Below the pieces are notes generated by a model that worked only from the letters and a program-made list of their open reading frames with translations, was not told the origin of the DNA and ran no database searches. Below, piece after piece: positions 1 through 13,248 of a DNA stretch of 64,000 nucleotides. How positions within the stretch are numbered: the first letter of the stretch is position 1; each line of letters begins with the position of its first letter. The stretch lies in assembly GCF_028769735.1 (NCBI RefSeq), contig NC_088173.1, forward strand, positions 21,330,038-21,394,037, read 5' to 3'. Origin of the DNA: Zonotrichia leucophrys gambelii. Taxonomy: Eukaryota; Chordata; Aves; Passeriformes; Passerellidae. The position numbers were made by a program, and so were the translations under genes.

Positions 1-3000
1 CATTTCCAAAAATCCACTGAACCTTTGTGTAGCAGTGGTCACTCCAAGGTGCCATGCAGCAAAAATTTATCCTTATTATTAGGAGCAAAGGAGCTTCTAC
101 TCCTCCCTAACATAGCTACTGTGGTGTTGATGGTGATTTACTCGAAGTGTTCTGTGCACTCGTGCATCCCACAACTACAGGCAGCAGTCTCAAAAGTCTG
201 TCTGCTACCAGATTTTCTAGGCTCTGAGAAAAACCAACAAAATTAAGATTGAAAGGAGGGAAAACAGTGCAACTGTCATTTTTTCACGTCACTGAAACAA
301 TATTTTAGCTGTGGTGCCTCTGTGTTCTGCGATTTACCCTGATAACTCTGGATTTGTTTCCATGTCTTTACGTAAGGAGTGTGTTAATTCCACTGTGATT
401 GTAGAGCAGAGATCGACCCCTAAGCCTGGCCATGACAGGACCACAGGGAAAAAGGAATGCTTCTAGCCCTGAGGAGAAATTGCAAAGATTGGAAGTGTTT
501 TCTATTGGTGTGCTGAAGGATCTGAAGATGGGATGAAAGAGATTTCAGGACAGCATGTGACTTGTAGTACAGCTTTCAGCAAATCGAAACTATCTGCAAT
601 TTCAGGCTTCAAAATTTTGATGTCAGTGTTTAGAACATGAACTCTTCATTTTCTTCCACTGTCATATTAACGTATATAAAATGAACATTGACATAGAAGT
701 CATCTGTTATTCAAGCCCAATTTACAGACAAAAATCTATTTCAAGAGGATTGCATATTTAAGAGGATTGTGTTTTTGTAACTCTGACCTTCTCAGACTTG
801 CAGTGAGGAAGTATATAAATATCTGTAAAATTTAAGAATTTATTTTTAATACAGAATTTGATACTATTTAAAAGATGTTGTAGGTGATTAACATTGAGAA
901 AAATGACAAGAAAATTTATACACTAGTGAATACAACTAACAATCAAATAGCCAAACAAATCTAGTGACAACATGAACTTGAACTCATTTTGCATTTATAA
1001 GATGCTGACTGCCTTTGATGACTAAAGTGAAACTGTTTAATAGCATCAGGAATGTGTTAACTTACAAGATGTTTTATAGACCTAGTGCAAGGAATTTAAC
1101 TGCTGGATGAATTTTAGATAACGTTAAAATTATTTTGAATTGCTCTCACTCTAATAAATCTCCTGATGGTCATTCTTCTTTGTTGTTGTAGGGTAAGTTG
1201 TTTATTACCCTATCTATCAGGTCTGTCCAAAGGTAAATTAAATACTTCCTAGTCTGTACATTGTTAACTATTTTTTGGCTGCCATTTTATTCCTTATATT
1301 TTTATTTTTCTTTTTCTTTTATCGTGTGAGTTATTTGGGAAAGGAAGTTTATAGAGTCATCTGAGTCATCTTTTCCTTTTTTTTTCTCCTGTCATTCCCC
1401 TCATAATAACTTTTAAACCATATTGATCAGGTTGAGTCAAGTTGGGAAAAGAAACTAACTTTAGAAATACATTCTACCATGTTTATCCTAGTTAACAACT
1501 TTGCAAAATTAACTACTTAATTAGAATCTCGCAGAGAGAAAAGATGTTTTCAAGATGTGCTGCGCATAAATATTGTCAGGCTAACCTCTGTATGCATGCT
1601 GGCATGTCAGTTGATTTGTCTATTTGGTCCTTTCTCCATATACTGTGACTGTTATCTGGTAACATGTTATAGGAGATATGGGTTTACTGTAAAATATGAG
1701 AAAATTTTGGGGTGAGGAAAAGAAAAATGCAAAGGCAATGCTGAGAGACAGAAGACAGTTACAAGTTTCATTAGGCTGATGGCTCAAAGAGCAATCTACA
1801 CTCTTTATTTTTAGTTCTTGCTAGATATAGCCAAATGATTGTAATTTCTTCAATAAGAAAATTATGTAAGTTCAAAAAAGACACAGAAGAAAGCGAGGTG
1901 GATCATAAAATTTTTTCTGCAGAGAGAAGACTGAGTGTCTTCCACAGAGAACATCTCAGACGTGATGTAGGGTACGCAGGATTTAAACAGAAGTGTCAGA
2001 GACATCAAATGTTAACCCTTATGCACGTAGATATGGGGACCTTAGCACTCATTTTGCTCATATATCTCAGGATTGAATCTTGTGGCCTTTGAACACCTGA
2101 TTAAAATTAGTCATTGACCAAAAAGGCTATATGCCTGTCTTTCTACTTTGACTTCCTCCTCTTCCTTGGAGAAATGGGTGAACAGTATGGATAGTTTTCT
2201 GTCGATGCACAAAGTGGTGTGAATTGCTTTGTTTCCCTGCAGTGACCAGGAAAGTGCCTACTATTTAGAGAAATAGGTTTGCATTAATGTGGCTTAGTTC
2301 TGCCTTTTTGACTGATTTATATTAAATGGAGCTGGGCTATATTGAATACTAATTAATATTAAATATATTAAATTATATTAAATAGCTGGGCTATAAAGAC
2401 TTTTTAGAAAGTCATGTAAGTTTGCATGCAGTGCCTTTGTAATAACACCATATTGTTTATGAAGCATCACTATTATTCTGTGGTGTTAATATGTTGTTTA
2501 TAGGAGTACTGCTGTGTAGAAACAGCTCCGGTCCCACGGTATGCTGTGGGGAACAAAAATATTACAATTCCTTCTTAGATTTACTAGAATTATTTTTGGG
2601 TGGTTGAGGGCATTTTCCACTTTTTAAAACTTATTCTCAGAAGAAATAGCAGGAGGCATTCAGAAGATATAGTTATTTAAAACTGGAGTAGTAGAAATGG
2701 AAAAAAAAATTAAAAGAAAGAAGTTCTAAGCTCTGTACTTTAGGAGTAACAAGACAAAATTCTGTTTTAAGGTGTTGCAAATGATAGTTGAGAAGAGAGA
2801 TGTGCATGAGTATTAGTGCAGAATGAGTAGCATTCATCATTTTCCTTTTCTGACATTACACCAGAAAGAATACTCATTTCACTCCATGAGGATGGAAGAG
2901 ATGAGGTCTCTGAAAAGATTAGAAGACTTCTGTACTCTGTTATGTGCAGATTTTTATTTTATATAAAAATTTCAGATTTTTATGTAGTTAAATCTTAACT

Positions 3001-6000
3001 CTAGGTGCGTTAAGAAGCTTTATACTACTGAGTACCACCTCTGTGAATAGTATTGATTGAAAGCAAGCTATGAAGGGACTTTTTTACTTTGCAGTAGGGC
3101 CCTGCACTATGTCAGAGACATATGGTGAAGGTTTTCCCAATATGGGGAAAATCGAAAGTATACTCAAGCTTGGACAAATTTTTGACTAAAGTTGATGGTC
3201 CTTTTCTGTTTCAGAAGTGAATCAAAATTTTACAGTGACAGTGAATTGAGACTTCGCAGAATTGCAACTTGTTCAGAGCCAAGGGACCTTTTACCCTCAG
3301 TAAATTTTATTGCCTTCAAGTATTTTAAATGTGTCCTGTTTTAGTATCCTGTGTCCTCAGCAAAAATCAGGCTACTGTCTATTACAGTCTCAACCTCTTT
3401 ACCTGGTCAATTTTTTCAAGTGAATATCTTCCCATGGAGAGTTTTTTCCAACAAATTTATATTTTCTAATAAAAATCTATGTTACGTTATCTGATTCTGG
3501 CTAGAACAGTGTTTCCAGTCAGCTTCATTCCATATGATCGTTATTCTCTCAAGAGCCTTAGCATCAAAATGCTTACTACTGCATTTTAAACTCATCTGTC
3601 ACCCTGAAGTGTATTGAATAGTAAAGAAAGCAACTCAGGTGACTTTTGCTGTGTTTTATGATTTTATAAAATGCAGGAAAATTTGCAGTGTGACTTTAAA
3701 ATCTGAAGGTAAAGTTCTCTCTAGCAGAAAACCATATTTTCCTTAACTGATCACCAGAATTGTTTATTCCTTAATAATTAAGTTAATTTCTTTGATTTTA
3801 TAGAGTACTTGTCAAAAGCATAAAACAATACAACGATTTATGTAATGCTCTTTATCAGAATGCCTATGAAAAGGAAGAGTTGATTTTTGGACAGAGTTTT
3901 GTTATTCCTTCATGTTGCTGAGTGCAATATATGTCTTCATTAAAAGTTCAGTTTTGATTTTGTGGAATCACTTGTCATATGTTATGAAGACCTGATGCAT
4001 AAGATGCCTAGCAAACAAAGCATGAGGACTAATGTAATACAGCAAAATATTTTTTACGTGAGATTCACTTTCCCTAATGAAGTATTTAGCTTTACTATTA
4101 AAGATATGCTTGAGCCTTTTAAAATAACAGATTTTATTCTTCCTCATCTCTTTAGTTACTTCTCTTTTTAGATCAGTTTTTTATAGTCTTTTTTCATATT
4201 GAGAAGTTGTGAATTTTATTAACTATTACTCTAGAGTACTCTAATTCTTATTCATAGAACTGTTCATGGGATTATCATACCATGTATGGGGAACATGATA
4301 AAAAAAGATTAACGATAACCAGATTGTTAATAACCAAACTCTGTCCAATACCTTGAAGACTAAGACAACTTACAACTATTTTACTTTGTTTTTAACCTTT
4401 AGGTATTATTTATATTTAATATTTAGGTACCTTTGGCATGTTGCTCACTTGGAGACAGCATAAAAAAACTAATATGCAGAGATAGGATTTTCCTGATGAA
4501 TATACCAACTAATAAAATTTGGTGAAACGTGGTATTTCCTCCCTTTAGTTTTAAAGAAGAATCTATGAGTACTTGTCAAGAACTGTCAAAAAAGGTTGAC
4601 TTAATAATGAGAAGAAGAGTCTAATAGGCAAAAGAGTAATTTATATATTACTAGGGGATTGGTGTTTTTCTAATGCTAAAATATCCCTAATTTTTTTTCT
4701 ACTTTTGTTACATCGCAACGATGCAACAGCATTTGCTATCCAAACAAAAAGTGTTGGAATTCTGGGCTCAATAATCAAGCATGTGAAAAGATTTTAGATC
4801 TTCTCTGTAGTGACAGAAGCACTGGATTTTTTTGAAGTGCCTTTGATATGCTCACAAGTCCATTTTTCTCATTTTAGTTTAATATTTTGATTTCAGAATA
4901 ATGATTTAATGAGAATGAACTTTTGTTCAAAATTTGAATGCTATTTCAGAAAAGAAAGTGGATAGGATATGCAGTGGTGGATGCACCTTCCTTTTGCACA
5001 GTCCTTGTATCTCACACAAGAGATTTTTCAGGGAGAATTTTGGCAACTGACTCACTTTTCTTCTTGAATTAGAATAGATGAGCAATGAGAACTTCCCCCA
5101 AATTTGTGCCCGTTTCATAGAAACAAAGATCTCCATGAAAAATCTGCTCACTGCTTCTTGAAGAGATCTTTGTGTTCTATACACTTAAAATTGCCTTTAT
5201 TCTCTTTATTAAATAAGTGCCACTATTTAATGATCAGTGGTTTGTGCTTTGTCCATGTTAAACGCTGATGTTAATGTGATGTGGATGTTGTTTTGCAGTT
5301 TTCCTTTTAATCCATCAGAAATATCCTACTTAAAAAGGAAACTGAATCTGATTGCAACCTAAATGCGTAAATATACAGTTTTAAATTTGAGTTCTGCACA
5401 GAGAAATTTTATTAAGCTTGAATGTTTCCTCTTCTCTATGAACAAATTATTTGACACCTCTCCGGATCATCACCTCATTCTGAACTTAGTCTTCATCTGA
5501 AGAAATCCGTAAGCATCCTGCTTTGTTAGAGACCACTTTTTAGTTTTTGGAGGTGTTTCTCATCTCCATATAATTCCTATAGATATGAGGTTTACAAGCT
5601 ATTCATTTCTCACGTAGCAGGAATACAAAACGTATTTCAGAATTCATCCATTGTTTGTAAGAGTGTGAGTCACATATGTTGGCCTAGATGGACTCAAATA
5701 GAAGCATGACTTTCTGTCACAAATGCCGGAGTCACATAATAATGGATTTCATTATTGTTCTACCAGAGATGTAAAAATAAATAAACACAGGATAATAAAG
5801 CCACCTGCCAAAGCTTTTCACATTAAGCAACCTTTGATTGACTGAGCACAAAGGTGTAGGTTTGTAAATTGTGAATCTCAGAAAGAGAGAATTTTCTTTG
5901 TCATTGGAACAAATGAAAAGATTGTAGAAAGGAAAGAGAGTTTCTGGAGGGAAGAAAAAGGAAATGTTAGGCCAGAACACCTTATTTCCCCCAAAAGATC

Positions 6001-7904
6001 CACTGTCTATTTTTTCAACTGTAGGAATGGGTGACAGTCACATCAATAAAGCAGATTTTCTTGAGGAATGAGAGGAAAGTAATTTATTTTTACCCTGCTA
6101 CATTTCCATTTTATTTTTCAGAAAGTATAACAGTATTAGGAAAAGCAGTCAGTGAGTTCCAGAATAACATCTTACTTTTTCCATTACAGGGAAGAATGCA
6201 AGTGTCCTGTGCTCTTTATGCTTCCCTGTTTAAGGACAAGCCATGTGTATTATATTAAAACATTCTTGAAAAATAGCTGTCAATAACAGCTCCTTTCACC
6301 TCATGTACTTTCCTTTGTTTTCTCTTCTTCAGAATTACACACATTGTCATATATTTTCTACTCAGAACACAGTTCATGTCAATATTTCATAAATGTAGTT
6401 GTGTAATAGCTTGGAATTCACAGTTTATAAAATAGTTAGATATGTGTACTAACATAGGGATATAGAGTTATATGCCTGATGATAGATGTTACCAAACCTA
6501 TTCATAAAAAGCATTTTTTCAGTTTAGCCTCAGATTTTGTTGATGTTTATCCTTGAAAGTCTGTGTCAGCACGAGCATTAAACTAAATCTAGTTTTTAAT
6601 GCTGTTTGAGTACATTTTATGAGACATTATATAAGATGAATTATGCATTATTTTATGCACACTTGCAATGGTGTCTTTTGGAGTTTAGATTTCATTTCAT
6701 AGTTTTATTTAACACTTGAATTGTCATGGCCTTGGGGTGTTCTACTGTTTTTGACTTCAGCTTGGGGTCTGTAGACCTTCTATTTTTCTCCAATTTCTTC
6801 ATAGGCCTGTAACAGCTTTTCTGCTTTGTTTTTACATCTGTTCTTCAGGGAAGCTACTTTTTCAACAAGATTGTTTCAGAATAGTTCAACAATTGTATCA
6901 GAAAAATAAACAGTGAGTTTGTTTAGATGACTATTTTCTAATACTGCTCTTATTCTAGGGGGAATGTAGAAATTATAGTCTTTTTGCACATTCCAGTCCT
7001 ATTCACTAGTGTTTCCTTTAAGAACTACCATGCTTGAGGGAATTCATCTTGCTTACAGAATTTCATGATCTCAAGAAACAATTGCCAAATCCCTTATGAA
7101 TACCTCTTTTTCCTTTTCTTAGTGTAGGAATTCATGCTCTTCAAGGCCCAGAATTTACACCTGAGTGAATGAATGCCAAATTGGATTTTCATGGAATATA
7201 TTAGGGAAGCTATGTAAAATAAGGTTCTAGTGGAGAAGCTGTAATGAAAACACACATCCTTGCCTTACTTTACACTGGTAAATTTATTTATTTATGTATT
7301 TAGGTATGGAAGAGGAAAATCCCTGTTGTTCAATACAAGGCCTCTGGGTTTTGTTTTGAAAACTGCTTACCTTTTTTAGCTTTCTCATTTTCTTAGAAAA
7401 ATCAGAAGTTGAACTATTTTCTGCATGATCGCTGAAAGCTTAAATCAAGTCCATACAGAACCCTTGAATAACACAAACCAAAGTGGAGAGTTCAATTGAA
7501 GTCTAGAACAGATAAATGTTTTAAATAACAGCAGGTTAAAATATGAATTATTGATATTTTAGTCTTCAATTGTTTCCCCTTTCCTATGTTTAAGTTATTG
7601 GCAAAGAAATGTGATGTCTTATGCACAGAAGGATATTCTTACCATTAGAAAACATATCTAATATCTTGGTATTGAAAACAAGTCATGGTGGACATGCAGA
7701 TTATTACCACAACACAGACATGTCTTTTTTCCAAATGCTTTGGCTGAATCAAGTAAGCAAATGAAAGCTGAAGATTTACTTTTTTTTTTTTTTTTAGCTG
7801 TGTTTTGTGTATGTCCTTAGATGCAAACTTAGGGGCCAAAATCACATGCTTAAGATTTTTCATTAATTTTTTTCCTGTGTTTGTGTCTTCCATCAAATAT
7901 AAGT
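1..7904 (+). other. Intronic sequence, no gene seen
   Basis: AT-rich DNA upstream of the FSTL5 exon, read as the upstream intron by position. Open frames are short (under 90 codons), start at random and match no family I know. No obvious transposon survives. The only local structure noted is an AT-rich patch bounded by a direct repeat near 2331-2392, plus a T16 run at 7780-7795 next to the following CR1. Confidence 0.6.
2329..2393. repeat. Direct repeat flanking an AT-rich patch
   Basis: The motif AGCTGGGCTATA occurs at about 2330-2342 and again at about 2382-2394. Between the copies is TATTAAAT-type simple sequence repeated several times. It looks like a local slippage or tandem duplication rather than a mobile-element footprint. 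Confidence 0.6.
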
Positions 7905-8710
7905 TCATGACTGGAGAACTGTCTTCCCATGGCTTGGACAGGTATATTCCTCACTGGGTAATAAACTGTCTGGATGGCCAGGCCTGGAGAGTGATGGTGC
8001 ATGGAGTTGCATCCATTTGGTGGGTTGGTCACTGGTGAGATTCCCCAGAGCGCTCTATTTGGCTCAGACCTGTTCAGTATCTTTACTGGTGATCTGGACG
8101 AGAGCATTGAGTGCACCCTCAGCTAGCTTGCAGGTGACACCAAGGTGGGTGGGAATGTTGATCTGCGGGAGGGCAGGAAGGCTCTACAGAGGCCAAGACT
8201 CAAAAAGGCTGAGTGCTGGGGTCCTGTGCTTGTGTCCCAGCAGCCCCATGCAGTGCTACAGGCTTGTGGCAGAATGGCTGTAAAAAGGCCCATCAGAAAA
8301 GGATGTGGGGGTGCTGGTTGACCACTAGCTGAACATGAGCTAGTGTGTGCCCAGGTGGCCAAAGGCCAGTGGCATCTTGGCTTGTATCAAGAATAGTGCG
8401 GCCAGCAGGACCAGGCCATGATCATCCCCCCAGGCTCAGAACTGGTGAGGGAGGGCCCTCCTCAAATCCTGTGTTTAGTTTTGAGCACCTCGCTGCAAGG
8501 AAGGCTTTGAGGTTCTGCAGTGTGTCCAGAAAAGGGGCAATGGAGCACAAGTCTGATGAGAAAAGGCTGAGGGAATTGGGGTTGTTTAGCCTGGAGAAAA
8601 GGAGGCTCAGAGGGGACCTTATCACTCTCTACAGCTGCCTGAAAGAATGTAAACAGTTGGCCTTAGTGATCCTAAAAGTCTTTTCTAACCTTAATGATTC
8701 AATGGTTATA
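7905..8710 (+). mobile_element. CR1 LINE fragment, 5'-truncated, decayed reverse transcriptase
   Basis: Non-LTR retrotransposon remnant in the same orientation as FSTL5. At about 7915-8035 the translation reads SHGLDRYIPHWVINCLDGQA, followed by WRVMVHGVAS, which matches the CR1 reverse transcriptase block before the GVPQGS region. At 8549-8640 another frame reads [20 protein letters not shown] then [14 protein letters not shown], the standard CR1 C-terminal reverse transcriptase motif. The frame changes several times and the stretch between is shortened. The end (cctaaaagtcttttctaacc, then aatgattcaatggtt) is the CR1 3' terminus with a degenerate 8-bp tail repeat. A piece between the RT C-terminus and the 3' end is missing. 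Inactive. Confidence 0.92.
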
Positions 8711-9090
8711 TGGAAAATTGATTTTTAAAGATATTACACTGTCTGTATTTTCTAGGTAATTGGTGATTATCTCTCTAGAAGTCTAAATTGGACTGAAGCT
8801 TCTTCCTCCCTCTCACATATTGGAATAAAGAAAATAAAGTGAAGTTAGCCAGAATTATCTTAAATATGAGTTCAGATCTGAGATAGGAGTAGAGCCATTG
8901 CTGTTGACCATTAGATTCTAAAACTGAAAATAGGGAAACAAAAAGTAATACGTTATTCGTCCGCTGTTTCTTATGGTGTGCATTGTCTTTTAAGGTGTCT
9001 CTTAGATATTCTTATGAGATGACATATTTTAAAATAAAAGGCACTAAATAATCCCTGAGAAATTTTTAAGAAAGCATAATTTTAATTTTT

Positions 9091-9117
9091 TATTGTGCTT
9101 TTTATTAAAGCACAATA
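9091..9117. repeat. Perfect 11-bp inverted repeat, 5-nt loop
   Basis: TATTGTGCTTT at 9091-9101 and AAAGCACAATA at 9107-9117 are exact reverse complements around the loop TTATT. The stem is too short for a microRNA precursor and no tRNA or transposon end was recognised around it. Confidence 0.85.
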
Positions 9118-12100
9118 TTAATAGATAATAATGTTAGAAAAATTACTATATTTACTAAACACTTCTTGTCAGTAGCTTTGTTACGCATTTATTCAGTATG
9201 ACGCCTGACTTCTCAGTTTTATGGTACTTGAGTTAAGCAAATGCCAAAATAAAATGGCAAATAATCCACTTAGAGGGGGCTACAAAGGAACTGAAACAAA
9301 CCAAGGAAAACCCAGACCTTGAAAGTCTGAAGAATTTAGTCATTAGCACTTGGAATGCTTTCTGTGTAAGCTGCAGGAATTCCACGGTACTGACACAGCT
9401 TCAGATGGTGCATTTAACACTTTGCTAAATCATTTGCACATTTATATCTGTTTCAGCCTTGGAAATCTTCGGTTTCTCTTTTATCATAGCACACAGGTAT
9501 CAAGTTACCGGAAAGTGTGCCTGGTTCTGAAAAAACAGTTCGACTCGACTGCAATGCAGAATCCACGGAACCTTATTTTTTTTCCTTGCTGAGTTAATTT
9601 GTGGTGCTCTTGTGGTGTCCCTGTGAGCAGAATATTACTGTCAAGACTTCTGTCTATTCAAAAAAGTTCTTCGAGAAGGGAAATGAGGAAAGGAAGGTCA
9701 TATAATTCTTGTGGGAATGAGAATAAGAAGATAGATATTGAGTACCTGCACATTGACAAGTGTATATGCCCAGACAAAATCACTCCAATAAAGTTGTGTT
9801 TGAAAAAAATAGGCCGTATACACTGATGAATATGGTTTAAACTGCCTATTAAATTCAGGAGGAAAATGAAAAATAACTATAAAGGAAATATGTAGCATTT
9901 TTTCAAGGTACTGGGCTTTTCCACTTCCTTTTCAAAATAGGTTCAAGAGCTCTAGAAAGCTTTACAAATACATTATCCATAATTTTTCTGTTTTCTAGTA
10001 ATTGTAGTGCTGACAGAATTCTTTGAAATTCATTTACAAATACATGTGCAACAATTCTGTTAGAATGTCTTTTAGGTTTAGTTGAACATTCAAAAAGTAA
10101 TCAGGTTAAATTCTGTATGAACTAAAGAATAGGTTTAAAGACTGAACAAGAAGTTTGTCTTAGGCAGTATGACTGGAAGTACACTAATGCTTAAATTCTT
10201 CAGAAATAGGTATGGCAGTTAATGGATTAAACTGCTTTAAAAGTCATTCTTGTTCCTACTTGTACTTTTTTTTTTTCCCCTTAGACTGTAAAACTGTGCT
10301 ACTTGTGCATACAAAATGAAATTAAGACAGTAAAATAAGTTCTGCCATGACTTAAAATGGATTACATGAATGTTACCTTACAATGTAGTGTTGAAAAGAA
10401 AATCATACAGTTATATTCAATCATGCTTGTGCATAAGGATAAATTTATAGTGTCAACAGGTAAGTGTTTTATGGCAAACAAAGCCAGTTATCCGGGTCAT
10501 TCCAGCAACTTTGAACTAATGAGTCATTTCACACAGATCTCATTTAGGGTTGTTTGCTGTAAAAACAGTGTTTAAAAATAGAGGAAAATCTATCGTGGAT
10601 TATCATTTCAGTCATTCTACTAAACTGTTTATGGGTAAAACAATTGTAAAAATTTAGTTACAAAGGCATTGCCACTTTCAAAGGATTTATGATTAAATAT
10701 TTATTTCTGCTTCAATTAATAATTTAGGGTTGCCAAGTATAAACAGGCTTTGGTGACCTGAAATGACTTTCAATGCAGTTAAATAAATAAAATATAGTAG
10801 CTCAAAATAGTTATTCCCATGGCAGAGTTTATTTCTCTTATTATAAAGAGTAAATTTATATCTTTGTATCTCATTTCGTAGATTTCTTGAAATTACTTAA
10901 GAAAGTATGATGTGCAGCAATCTCTTTAGCTTTATTAATGGTTGTGAAAGTTAGTCTTGCTTTTAGAAACTCCATATGCAACAAGTATTATAACAGGATT
11001 TTTGTTGTCATTCATTTGAAATATTTCTGCACTTCAGGAGCTAAACCACTGAAACAGCAGACAGGGCTTGGTAGCTGTGGTGGCCAGAGGTTTCAGTTTA
11101 ACACTCTGCCCTTTTCTGGTGGGAAGAAATGTGACAGATGAACCAGGAAGCTATGCATCACTAGAAATGTTCTTGTAGACAGTGCTCCATTGAATGGGAG
11201 TTTAAAATTATTTTTTTTGTTCTCATACAATTAGTTCTGTAGCTTGTATTTCTTAAATGCGTAATAAGGATTATCTATTACTATACCCCTAGATTGATTC
11301 TTATGTAGAATGCTGGTGGTTTTTATCAAATTCTAGTATTATCTGTGAAAAAGTTGTATTTTTTTCTGTGTTTAGAAGGGCAATTTGTCACTAGACAGAA
11401 GTTATATCAACTAATACAAAAAACATGACTGTTGAAATATCTGACTAGAATTTTTCTTTCTGTTGAAAGCTAAATGCTTTCTCATTCGTAAAGATATATA
11501 TGGTTTTCTCATAAGATTGATTTTTCCATGGAGTAGGCGAGAGAACTGTTTGTATTTTGACTTTAGTTTGCTTTTACATATTTATTAGAAGAGAATAATC
11601 GATTTGATAGCAAACTATTTCCATAAAGACTACTGGATATAAAATTGAAACTCTGTTACTCAGGTTTAGCAGGAAAACTATACTTTTTTCTCTTTTATTC
11701 CCTAGGAATTATATATTCCAGAAAGTATCTTTAGTCTAAGCACAGAAAAACTTTTCAGTAGTCACATTGCTTGATTGAATCACCTCACTCAAGCATTCTT
11801 TTCTGTGAAAGTAATCACTTATATATATGAGTGGGCATCTCTGGTTTTTCAGTTTTTTTTTAATAGACATACGTAGATGTGGAAATAATTTTAAATGGAT
11901 TGTTTGGGTAGACTATTCTCATATGTCAAGATAAAGATTTTTGGTACTTTTTAATATTTTTTTTTTATTTTCATAGAGCAGTATTCTTTTCTTAAAGAGG
12001 TCTGGAAAAGCATTTTGCATTTCTGTGTTAATGCCACTTAGATTTCAGTGTGATTTTTTCATATTTCTTGGTATTTTGGGTTAATTCTAACATCTTCAGA

Positions 12101-12359
12101 AAAACCCCACAACTTCCCCGAATATATGGAGCAAATAGGATCAGTCCTGCTCTAAAAAAAAAAAAAAGGGGTAAGAGGTGTATACACAGTGCATGGGACT
12201 CTGCATCAAATTAAGCTTACTTAAAATGGCAAAATTAAGTCAGGAAAGTTTAAGCATAATTAAGACTATTTTCTTCTAGCAAATCCAGAGGAAAATATTA
12301 TTTGTAGAAATATTATTTTTAAAACTCTCTCTTATCTCTAAAATATTTCCCTTTTGTAG

Positions 12360-12425
12360 GTTGCTTTTTGGGGAGTTTTTGGGTTTTTTTTGGTGTATCG
12401 GTGTTTTGTTTTGCTTTGGTTTCCT
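12360..12425. repeat. T/G-rich simple tract
   Basis: Stretch of T runs broken by GG and GGG (for example gggttttttttggtg and gttttgttttgctttggttt). The same composition recurs at several other places in this intron pair. Confidence 0.7.
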
Positions 12426-12764
12426 TTCAGAATTCCACACATGGGTCATTGGTGTCCAGGTTTGTTAGCAAAATGTCTCTGAGCTATGCTCATATATACA
12501 AGCATGTAGTGTTTTGCTGTTCTTTCTGAAGGGCCTGTAAAGATGGTATCTTACTTTAATAATCTTTAATTTTCATGTGTTTGTGTTTCACACCTGTAAA
12601 GGAGATGGAAATTGTTAGTATCTTACTGCTTTTGTAGAAGAAATTGAACGAGAAATTCCATATAACAGAAATATCGTGATATTCTTCTAAATATACTTTT
12701 TTCCATAATGTGCCACTGATTAACAGTTTGGATTACAGCACACACAGCCACATGCCCTTTGTGG

Positions 12765-13248
12765 GGTTATTAATGCCTGGAAAATCTCTCAAAGCTCCCA
12801 CAGTGTTCCTGTACTGGATCTTTCTGTCATGAAAGCAGCCCACATAATGCTCTCTTTGGTGACCACAACAGTGCTGAGTTTGACATTGAACATTCTTGAA
12901 TAACATAAAGGCCTTTTCTATTTCCACTGTGCCCCTCTGGAAGGAGGAGGCTGGGAGAAGACATGGCTGGTGGAGCTGGCCCAGACTGGCCAAAGGGGCA
13001 TCCCACTCCATAAAACGTTCGGCTCAGTGATGGCAGCTGGGCAAAAGGAGCAGGATGGACTGGAGGGGGGAATATTGGTGGTTAAGACATGGCCATGTTA
13101 CTTCTGCTGTTTTCCAGAAGATGGCTGGGCATCTGCCTGCTAGTGGAAATTAATGAAAGAATTCCTTACTGAATTCCCCCTGTATTCCTGTGACAGTGAG
13201 CAAGCAATCGGGTGGGCAGTGCGTGGTATACACGGCCAACCCACAACA
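12765..13248 (+). mobile_element. Decayed ERVL-type solo LTR (avian)
   Basis: GC-richer block resembling, by recall, the avian ERVL LTR family. Ordered matches are: atctttctgtcatgaaagca then gcccacataatg (12818-12850); a promoter-like block gactggccaaaggggcatcc with cactccataaaac and ggctcagtga (about 12983-13030); gatggctgggcatctgcctg and the following ctagtggaaattaatgaaag near 13122-13160, continuing gaattcctta; then gtgagcaagcaatcgggtgg (13196) and a terminus aacccacaaca at 13248. Part of the region before the last block appears deleted. No primer-binding site, internal region or partner LTR is seen, so it is read as a solo LTR. The left boundary is uncertain by tens of bases. Confidence 0.62.

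Larger units (their letters stand above)
8711..12764 (+). other. Intronic sequence, no gene seen
   Basis: AT-rich intron between the CR1 fragment and the LTR remnant. It holds a perfect 11-bp hairpin at 9091-9117, an A14 run near 12155 and a T/G-rich stretch at 12360-12425. No coding exon, RNA gene or clear transposon was recognised. Confidence 0.55.

Noticed and set aside
8345..8728. 127-codon plus-strand frame as a host gene
   Set aside because: Its C-terminal half is the CR1 reverse transcriptase motif ([19 protein letters not shown]), so it belongs to the CR1 remnant.
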